Part shown: positions 57,837-64,000 of the stretch, piece after piece
Numbering within the stretch: position 1 is the first letter of the stretch
How the letters are laid out: each line of letters opens with the position of its first letter
Assembly: GCA_028688145.1 (NCBI GenBank)
Contig: JAQTYU010000004.1
Span: 1 to 64,000 of the forward strand
Length of the DNA: 64,000 nt
From: Thiotrichaceae bacterium
GTDB taxonomy: Bacteria > Pseudomonadota > Gammaproteobacteria > Beggiatoales > Beggiatoaceae
Direction: 5' to 3'
Notes under the pieces: generated by a model
What the model saw: the letters and a program-made list of their open reading frames with translations, nothing else
The model's database searches: none
Told to the model about the DNA's origin: nothing
Made by a program: the position numbers and the translations under genes

Positions 57837-60824
57837 ATGTTTAAAAATCTCAGGCTCAAAAGCAAATTATTAGTTTCTTTCTTCATTATTACCTGCATCT
57901 CTAGCATTGCCACCACGGTGTTTTCAATTTTTTTCTTCTCCGCAAAAATTGAAGCAGAAGCGGTCGGCAATATGAAAAAAAATATTCAAGTTGCAGAACT
58001 TATTTATCAAAATAAACTTAATGAATTAAGCAGTTCCGTCAATACCATAGCAGGGGATGCAACACTGCAACTGTTGGTTTCTTTTAATCTTAAAAATAAA
58101 ATTGAACAGTTTTTAAACAGTAGCTTACAACATGAACCCAGTCACCATATCATTGTACTGGATGCGCACAAACAAGTTTTAGGGGAAGCCAGCACGGGGA
58201 TTTTTTCCCTGCTCAAGGGTAAAGAAGACTTTAGTAATAACATGCTCGTGCGCCAAGCCTTGGCTCAAAATGCCAGCGTTGCCAGCACCGAACAAATTAC
58301 CACCGATTCCAATCATCACCTGTTAGCCATCACTGCCGCCAGTCCTATTTTCAAAAGCAAGGCAATTAAAAGTGTGCACAACACTGAAAATATGGACAAT
58401 GAAAATATCTCACCTGAAGTCGTGGGCGTGGTGATCACCCGTTATATTTTAAACACCGACACTGAACTGACCGAAGGTATTCATCGATTATTAGGGGTGC
58501 GTACTTTAATTTATCAGGACGGGAAACCTATCACCTTTCGTGATAATACGGATGCGCCTGAAATTAAATCAGAATCCTATGAAAAACTTATGCACACCGT
58601 CTCGCAATTGGAGGAAGTGAATATTCGTGTGGGTGGACAATTGGCGCAGTATAAAACCCTATACGATATTGATAAAAAAGCGGTGGGAGTGCTCAGTGTC
58701 AGCGTGCCTGCGGATAAATATGTGGACACCACCGATCAAGCCGTGCTCAATTTATTGGGGATTATGCTCGCCTGTATTCTGGTCGCCTCAATTTTAGGAT
58801 ATTTACTTGCACAAAGTATTTTAGTGCCGATTGATAAATTGCTCGATGGGGTGCGGCGTGTCACTTCGGGGGATTTATCTTATGAAATCATCATGGACTT
58901 GAAAGACGAACTGGGCATGTTAGCGCGTTCATTCAACAGCATGGCGAAACAGTTGCAGGAGTTATTTAATACCTTAGAGCAACGGGTACAAAATGCCACC
59001 CGCAACTTGCAAAACACCCTTGCCCACATGACCGCAATTATTGACAACATGGCAGATGGACTATTAGTCAGTGACACACGCGGCAAAATTATTCGTTTTA
59101 ATCCTGCCTTGTTGGCGATGTTTCCCGAGCACCGCGACGCTTTGAGCAAAACCGAAAGTGATATTTTCAGCCCCGCACTGGGCGAGTTGGAAGCGCAAGT
59201 AAAAAATAGCATTGGTACTATTTACGATGCAGAACTTCAGCTTTCAAATAACAATATTGGCAAAGCGGTGGCAACTGCCATTATTCTAAAAGATGCCGTC
59301 TCTGAAGAAGACAGTCAATATCTTGGCTCGCGCTGTATCGGCACGGTGATTTTAATTCGTGACATTACCCGCGAAAAAGAAATTGACCAAATGCTAAAAA
59401 ATACCGTGGACACCTTAACCCGCGTCGGGATTGCGCTCTCTTCTGAAAATAATGTGCAAAAATTGTTGGATTTATTTGTTTCTGAAGCGCGAAATGTCAG
59501 TCATGCCGATGGAGCCACTTTATATATTGTAAATAATAACGCGCTCAAATTTGAAATTGTACAAAACAAGAGCCTTAATTTATTCCTTGGCGGTAATTAT
59601 CCCTTTGAAGAGGAGATGCCTGATATTCCGCTGGATAGTGATAGATTTGCGGCGCGTTGTGCACAAAGTAAACAAATGCTGCGCGATAAAACCGTGCGTA
59701 TCGTGGAATATCGTCCTGATTGTTTATTTAATCATTACGAAGTGCATGAAGCTTTGGCAATCCCGATGCTGGATCGCTCTAAAAATTTGCTGGGCGTGTT
59801 ACAACTGATTAATCCGCTTGATCCGAAAACCTCAGAATATTCAACCTTCAATAATTACCAAATTGAAATTCTCAGTTCTTTGGCATCACAGGCGGCAGTG
59901 GCAATTGAAAATGTGCGCAATCATGAAAAAATTGAGCGCAAAAATGAGGCGTTTAAACGCTTCGTGCCCACGGAGTTCATTCGACATTTGGGCAAAACCG
60001 AAGTGGAAGATATTCGCTTAGGCGATGCTTCGCACGAATCAATGTCGGTGCTGTTCTCCGATATTCGCTCGTTCACCACCATTGCCGAGAGCATGTCGCC
60101 CGAAGAAACTTTTATCTTTTTAAATGATTATTTACGTTTGATTGGGCCAAACATTACCCAAAATCGGGGCTTTATCGATAAATATATTGGCGATGCCATC
60201 ATGGCACTGTTCCCAGGCAATCATCTCAGCAGCAGCGCGGATGATGCTGTGGCGGCGGCGGTGGGCATGATGCAAAAACTTCAAGAATTTAATCTCAGTC
60301 CGAATCGGATTATTGATCATCCGATTTCAATTGGTGTAGGAATTCATACAGGCGCATTAACCTTGGGTACGATTGGTTTTGAAAGCCGCATGGAAAGCAC
60401 CGTGATTGGGGATACCGTGAATCTTGCCTCGCGGGTGGAAAGTCTCACGAAAATGTATGGCATTACGATTGGGATTACCTCAAAAACCCTACAACAATTA
60501 ACGCACCCCGAACAATTTTTAGTGCGTGAAGTGGATACGGTGCAAGTGAAGGGTAAAGAAGAAGCGATTACGGTTTATGAAGTATTCAATGCGGATGTCG
60601 AACCGATACGTGACATTAAACTTCGCAGTTTGAATTCTTATCATGAAGCTTTATCCTTGTATAAAACCGCGCATTGGGATGCTGCCATGATGATATTTAA
60701 TGAGTTATCTCAGCAAGCTCCACAAGACAAGTTATTATCCACCTACTTACAACGCTGTTCGATTTACAAAGCCTCACCGCCCGAAGAAAATTGGCGTGGA
60801 ATCACGCGCTTAGACGAAAAATAA
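57837..60824 (+). CDS. class III adenylate/guanylate cyclase with sensor, HAMP, PAS and GAF domains
   Basis: A 995-residue membrane cyclase. It has helix 1 near 13-35, a ~260-residue periplasmic dCache-like sensor, helix 2 near 300-325, HAMP (SILVPIDKLLDGVRRVTSGDL), a PAS domain near 395-520 (DNMADGLLVSDTRGKIIRFNP), a GAF domain near 545-710, and a cyclase domain. Metal-binding Asp is in VLFSDIRSFTTI and the second Asp in DKYIGDAIMALFPG; GVGIHTGALTLG and VNLASRVESL follow. It makes cAMP or cGMP from the cytosolic side; specificity is not decided by eye. The ATG at 57837 was chosen; a TTG at 57822 gives five more residues. Confidence 0.9.
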   Translation: MFKNLRLKSKLLVSFFIITCISSIATTVFSIFFFSAKIEAEAVGNMKKNIQVAELIYQNKLNELSSSVNTIAGDATLQLLVSFNLKNKIEQFLNSSLQHEPSHHIIVLDAHKQVLGEASTGIFSLLKGKEDFSNNMLVRQALAQNASVASTEQITTDSNHHLLAITAASPIFKSKAIKSVHNTENMDNENISPEVVGVVITRYILNTDTELTEGIHRLLGVRTLIYQDGKPITFRDNTDAPEIKSESYEKLMHTVSQLEEVNIRVGGQLAQYKTLYDIDKKAVGVLSVSVPADKYVDTTDQAVLNLLGIMLACILVASILGYLLAQSILVPIDKLLDGVRRVTSGDLSYEIIMDLKDELGMLARSFNSMAKQLQELFNTLEQRVQNATRNLQNTLAHMTAIIDNMADGLLVSDTRGKIIRFNPALLAMFPEHRDALSKTESDIFSPALGELEAQVKNSIGTIYDAELQLSNNNIGKAVATAIILKDAVSEEDSQYLGSRCIGTVILIRDITREKEIDQMLKNTVDTLTRVGIALSSENNVQKLLDLFVSEARNVSHADGATLYIVNNNALKFEIVQNKSLNLFLGGNYPFEEEMPDIPLDSDRFAARCAQSKQMLRDKTVRIVEYRPDCLFNHYEVHEALAIPMLDRSKNLLGVLQLINPLDPKTSEYSTFNNYQIEILSSLASQAAVAIENVRNHEKIERKNEAFKRFVPTEFIRHLGKTEVEDIRLGDASHESMSVLFSDIRSFTTIAESMSPEETFIFLNDYLRLIGPNITQNRGFIDKYIGDAIMALFPGNHLSSSADDAVAAAVGMMQKLQEFNLSPNRIIDHPISIGVGIHTGALTLGTIGFESRMESTVIGDTVNLASRVESLTKMYGITIGITSKTLQQLTHPEQFLVREVDTVQVKGKEEAITVYEVFNADVEPIRDIKLRSLNSYHEALSLYKTAHWDAAMMIFNELSQQAPQDKLLSTYLQRCSIYKASPPEENWRGITRLDEK

Positions 60825-60848
60825 GCCTGTAATTTGCCTCTGGGAATA

Positions 60849-60897
60849 GGCGCAATCCTTCACCAAGGAGACAGGGAGACATTGAAAAATGTCGCCC
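60849..60897 (+). terminator. hairpin region after the cyclase gene
   Basis: GGGaGACATT-gaaa-AATGTCgCCC at 60874-60897 is a near-perfect hairpin, preceded by TCCTT-cacc-AAGGA at 60856-60869. The outer GGCG (60849-60852) could alternatively pair with CGCC (60893-60896). No T run follows, so it may be a leader structure of the next gene rather than a terminator. Confidence 0.4.
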
Positions 60898-60965
60898 ATT
60901 TCCAAAAATATTAAATCTCACTCAAGCCCGCTTTTACAAAATGGGCTGCTTAATGATAAGAAGAC

Positions 60966-61649
60966 ATGTCTGACGACCTAGAAATTAACGTTTCATTAAT
61001 CGCTATTGGTTTATTAGTGGTGTATCACCTAATTTTTTTAACGGTAGTGCGTTATAAACCGCTGTGTACCGCCATTGGGCGCACTAATTACATGCGCGCG
61101 ATTTGGGTTGAATTTGTCACCACCCAACAAAAAGATATTCTCGCGGTGCAAACCGTGCGGAATTGGACGATGGCAGCCACCTTTCTCGCCTCAACTTCCA
61201 TTGTAATTGGCTTAGGTATTGTGAATTTTGCACTCACCACAGGAAAAAGTATTGGTAATACCCCTTACTTAAGCTTCATCAGTCATGACCCGCCCGGAAT
61301 TTGGCATTTAAAACTCCTATTATTAGCTTTTGATTTTTTCTTTGCCTTTTTTAATTTTACCCTGACCATTCGCTATTATAATCATGCCAGTTTTCAACTG
61401 AATATTCCTTTAGGAATTCAATCATTACAATCGATTATCAACGTGGTCAAGTTTGGCGCAAATTATTACACTTTGGGAATGCGTTGCTATTATATCTCTA
61501 TCCCACTTTCTTTATGGTTATTTGGGGGCTTTTGGTTTTTACTGGGTACACTATTGTTGATTCTGGTGTTATATCGACTGGATAGACCCTTTGAAGAATT
61601 AGAATTACCCTTGCGTTCCCCGTATGGACAATTTAATGAAACGCCCTAA
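60966..61649 (+). CDS. DUF599 family membrane protein
   Basis: A 227-residue polytopic protein with four hydrophobic segments. The family text is LLVVYHLIFLTVVRYKP, WVEFVTTQQKDILAVQTVRNWTMAATFLASTSI, and RCYYISIPLSLWLFGGFWFL. DUF599 proteins have no assigned function. Lone gene between the cyclase and the small AI-2E-linked gene. Confidence 0.88.
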   Translation: MSDDLEINVSLIAIGLLVVYHLIFLTVVRYKPLCTAIGRTNYMRAIWVEFVTTQQKDILAVQTVRNWTMAATFLASTSIVIGLGIVNFALTTGKSIGNTPYLSFISHDPPGIWHLKLLLLAFDFFFAFFNFTLTIRYYNHASFQLNIPLGIQSLQSIINVVKFGANYYTLGMRCYYISIPLSLWLFGGFWFLLGTLLLILVLYRLDRPFEELELPLRSPYGQFNETP

Positions 61650-61728
61650 AAATAGATTTTTAAAGCTTAGCTTGCTATTTTCCTCATTTTTCTGCATGAC
61701 TTATGCCATTACCGAGCTGTGATATAAT

Positions 61729-62097
61729 ATGTCCACCTCATCAGCCAAACGCTTACAAAATTTATTTCGTCAACTGACGGAACAAGATCAAGAAAGTTTA
61801 TTGAGTTTTGCTGAGTTTCTACAGGCTCGCGCAAGCACGCAAGCTGCCACGGTTGTACGCAGCTTACCTGTACCAAAAAACATCCCCAGATCACCAGAGG
61901 AGTCGATAATTGCGGCGATCAAGCGATTATCGCAGTGTTATTACATGCTGGATAAAAGCAAAATGTTACACGAAACCGCCGATTTAGTGACGCAACACTG
62001 CCTCCAAGGGCAAGAATTACAAGGCGTGATTGATCGGTTAGAACTCGTTTTTTCACAACATTATGACAAGTTCGTCCGCGATTTTAATTCACCATGA
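61729..62097 (+). CDS. conserved small soluble protein upstream of AI-2E family gene
   Basis: A 122-residue protein I do not recognise by name. The N-terminal RLQNLFRQLTEQDQESLLSFAEFLQAR is helical, a basic-Pro linker follows, and the C-terminal ~60 residues (QCYYMLDKSKMLHETADLVTQHCLQGQEL) are helical. It overlaps the transporter gene by ATGA, so the products probably work together. A TATAAT lies directly before the ATG; no good ribosome-binding site is visible. Confidence 0.75.
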   Translation: MSTSSAKRLQNLFRQLTEQDQESLLSFAEFLQARASTQAATVVRSLPVPKNIPRSPEESIIAAIKRLSQCYYMLDKSKMLHETADLVTQHCLQGQELQGVIDRLELVFSQHYDKFVRDFNSP

Positions 62098-63176
62098 TTC
62101 AAGTTCTACTACGTTGGTTTCATCGCTACTTTTCTGATCCGCAAGCTATTTTATTAGCGGTTTTACTCGCGGTCGGTCTCACCGTCTTCATGACTTTTGG
62201 CAAGATGCTCGTGCCCGTGTTTGCAAGCGTGGTGATTGCCTATTTATTAGAAGGCATTATCAGCAATTTACGCTTTCTACGACTCCCCCGCGCCGCCGCC
62301 GTCACCTTGGTATATTCAGGATTTTTAGCTCTGTTGCTAATCACCCTGTTTATTCTGATGCCCTTATTATCGCGCCAAATCAGCCAGTTATTTCAAGAAT
62401 TACCCGGCATGATGACACGGGGACAGGAGTTATTTATGCAACTCCCGCAACGTTATCCCAATATTATTTCTGCCGAACAAGTTGACAGCTTAATGAACGC
62501 GATTCGTAACGGCGTGAAAGATTTTGGGCAAGAATTACTGTCTTATTCCTTGTCTTCAATTCCCGCTTTAATCACTTTGCTGGTGTATTTGGTATTAGTG
62601 CCTTTATTGGTATTTTTCTTCCTAAAGGACAAAGTTTTAATTTTAAACTGGTTTATTGGATTTTTGCCGCCAGAACGCCCCGTTGCAGTGCAAGTTTGGA
62701 AAGAAATGGATGCCCAAATTGGCAACTATATTCGCGGCAAAGTCTATGAAATCTTTGTGGTTTCCATCGCGACTTATATCGCCTTCGCCATCATGAACTT
62801 GAATTACTCATTTTTATTAGCGGTGTTAGTCGGGGTCTCGGTGATTATCCCTTACATTGGCGCGGTGGTGGTGACTGTTCCTGTGATTATCGTCGCCTAT
62901 TTTCAGTTTGGACTTGGCTCAGATTTTATTTGGTTATTAAGTATTTACGGCATTGTGCAAGGCATTGACGGCAATATTTTAGTACCGCTGTTGTTTTCCG
63001 AAGCAGTCAATTTACACCCTGTCGCAATTATTGTGGCGGTATTGATTTTTGGTGGTTTATGGGGTTTTTGGGGAATTTTCTTTGCAATTCCTTTAGCAAC
63101 CTTGGTGAAAGCCTTATTAATGGCATGGCCACGCGCCACTGTTCCCGTCAATCAAAGCAGTTTCCCTTTCTATTAA
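62094..63176 (+). CDS. AI-2E family (PerM/YdiK-like) transporter
   Basis: A 360-residue membrane protein with about eight helices. It has family text [37 protein letters not shown], and [21 protein letters not shown]...[20 protein letters not shown]. Members export or exchange diverse solutes (AI-2, Na+/H+), and the substrate here is unknown. It is coupled to the small gene before it. Ten bases separate it from the nucleotide-sugar dehydrogenase start. Confidence 0.92.
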   Translation: MIQVLLRWFHRYFSDPQAILLAVLLAVGLTVFMTFGKMLVPVFASVVIAYLLEGIISNLRFLRLPRAAAVTLVYSGFLALLLITLFILMPLLSRQISQLFQELPGMMTRGQELFMQLPQRYPNIISAEQVDSLMNAIRNGVKDFGQELLSYSLSSIPALITLLVYLVLVPLLVFFFLKDKVLILNWFIGFLPPERPVAVQVWKEMDAQIGNYIRGKVYEIFVVSIATYIAFAIMNLNYSFLLAVLVGVSVIIPYIGAVVVTVPVIIVAYFQFGLGSDFIWLLSIYGIVQGIDGNILVPLLFSEAVNLHPVAIIVAVLIFGGLWGFWGIFFAIPLATLVKALLMAWPRATVPVNQSSFPFY

Positions 63177-63186
63177 GCGACGCATT

Positions 63187-64000
63187 ATGACCCACGGACG
63201 CAAAGTTTCTATTATCGGTTTGGGCTATGTCGGTTTACCTGCCGCGCTCGCGTTTGCGAAGTTGGGGGCGGTGGTCGGCTTTGATATAAATTCCCAACGT
63301 ATTAAAGAGCTGAATCAAGGCATTGACCATACCCATGAAGTGGGTTCTGAGGCGTGGCAAGCGGTCGATATTTTATTCACTGAAGATGCGACTCAATTAA
63401 AACGCGCTGATTTTCATATCATTGCCGTGCCAACTCCTGTGGATGCGGACAACCATCCTGATTTATTGCCCGTGCTCAAAGCCTCGAAAACCGTGGGCAG
63501 TCAGTTGAAAGTAGGGGATATTGTGGTGTATGAATCCACGGTTTATCCCGGCGCGACTGAGGAAACTTGTATTCCTGTGTTAGAGCGTGAATCGGGTTTG
63601 AAATGTGGGCGTGATTTCAGCGTGGGTTATTCGCCCGAACGCATTAATCCTGGCGACAAAGTGCACACCTTCACCGCGATTAAAAAAGTGGTCTCGGGCT
63701 ATGATGCGGAAACTTTGGAAATTGTGGCGCGGGTTTATGAATCGGTGATTGTGGCGGGGGTGCATCGTGCGCCGAGTATTAAAATTGCGGAAGCGGCAAA
63801 AGTCATTGAAAACACCCAGCGCGATATTAATATTGCCTTGATGAATGAATTAGCGATGATTTTCAATCGCATGGGTATTGATACCCATGATGTGTTGGCA
63901 GCAGCAGCGAGCAAGTGGAATTTTCTACCATTCACACCGGGTTTGGTGGGCGGGCATTGCATCGGGGTTGACCCGTATTATTTGGTGCACAAAGCGACTT
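63187..64000 (+). CDS. nucleotide-sugar dehydrogenase (WbpO/TviB-like), cut by window end
   Basis: The first 271 residues of a UDP-sugar 6-dehydrogenase: Rossmann [71 protein letters not shown] and the catalytic Cys in [12 protein letters not shown]. The pattern fits the UDP-GlcNAc/GalNAc dehydrogenase subfamily used for capsule or O-antigen uronic acids. No stop before the window end, so the C-terminal UDP-binding domain lies beyond. It may open a polysaccharide locus. Confidence 0.93.
   Translation, partial: MTHGRKVSIIGLGYVGLPAALAFAKLGAVVGFDINSQRIKELNQGIDHTHEVGSEAWQAVDILFTEDATQLKRADFHIIAVPTPVDADNHPDLLPVLKASKTVGSQLKVGDIVVYESTVYPGATEETCIPVLERESGLKCGRDFSVGYSPERINPGDKVHTFTAIKKVVSGYDAETLEIVARVYESVIVAGVHRAPSIKIAEAAKVIENTQRDINIALMNELAMIFNRMGIDTHDVLAAAASKWNFLPFTPGLVGGHCIGVDPYYLVHKAT

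Noticed and set aside
61716..61728. TATAAT directly before the ATG at 61729 as evidence for a leaderless mRNA
   Set aside because: The -10 box would place the transcript start inside the gene, so the hexamer is not a usable promoter for this start; left undecided.
1..64000. CRISPR arrays and tRNA genes
   Set aside because: No regularly spaced repeats and no cloverleaf-like sequence with a GTTCRANYC arm were noticed on either strand; a tRNAscan or CRISPR finder run would be decisive.

Overview
This is a chromosomal window from a gammaproteobacterium. The evidence is a 5S rRNA 3' end and housekeeping genes whose proteins read like their gammaproteobacterial orthologues: a single-chain PurL, MsbA, RecQ, the RlmE-FtsH pair, and MetR divergent from MetE. 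A filamentous, gliding sulfur oxidiser of the Thiotrichales/Beggiatoaceae type is an inference. It rests on moderate GC, very many small palindromic intergenic repeats, a CHAT/TPR protein, a MglA-like GTPase and a CysZ-like protein; no marker in the window fixes the genus.

Layout. 1-130 holds the 3' end of an rrn operon and its terminator. 266-5874 is an AT-rich four-gene island (membrane vWA/FHA-like protein, TerY-like vWA protein, PP2C phosphatase, Ser/Thr kinase-like protein) placed exactly between the rrn operon and purL. It resembles the TerY-P triad of predicted phospho-signalling or conflict systems, with added membrane anchors. 5980-13122 carries purL, a DUF4395-rhodanese membrane protein and an exported adhesin-like protein. 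13331-16915 is accessory: a RelE/HigB-HigA type toxin-antitoxin pair and a TPR-CHAT (caspase-like) gene broken by one in-frame TAA. 17231-22044 is an ethanol-oxidation locus (LuxR-type response regulator, sensor kinase, ExaA-type PQQ alcohol dehydrogenase, pentapeptide protein). It lies between an intact msbA and a decayed second copy of the msbA 3' end in the same orientation.

23955-24228 holds seven exact matches to the DnaA-box consensus TTATNCACA in 274 bp, so it is a candidate replication origin or DnaA-titration site. 24321-28202 runs leftward (hypA, hypC, a MglA-like GTPase, an SDR-type epimerase), followed by a CysZ-like protein, a chemoreceptor, a lytic transglycosylase and NnrS. 33739-35584 and 48808-50562 are two unrelated-looking ATPase plus TOPRIM/DUF4276-like gene pairs of the kind found in defence islands. 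Between them lie metR/metE, a periplasmic binding protein, recQ-acyP, a hybrid histidine kinase, rlmE and ftsH. The right end has a MazEF-type module, a 1399-residue envelope protein I do not recognise, a lone ModA-like protein, a RimK-associated protease-like protein, a class III nucleotide cyclase with GAF/PAS/HAMP domains, DUF599 and AI-2E family membrane proteins, and the start of a nucleotide-sugar dehydrogenase cut by the window end.

Repeats are a theme. A roughly 280-bp MITE-like element with nested inverted repeats occurs three times, one copy complete and two missing opposite ends. Other elements with 9-15 bp inverted termini, and several short palindromes, fill most longer intergenic gaps.
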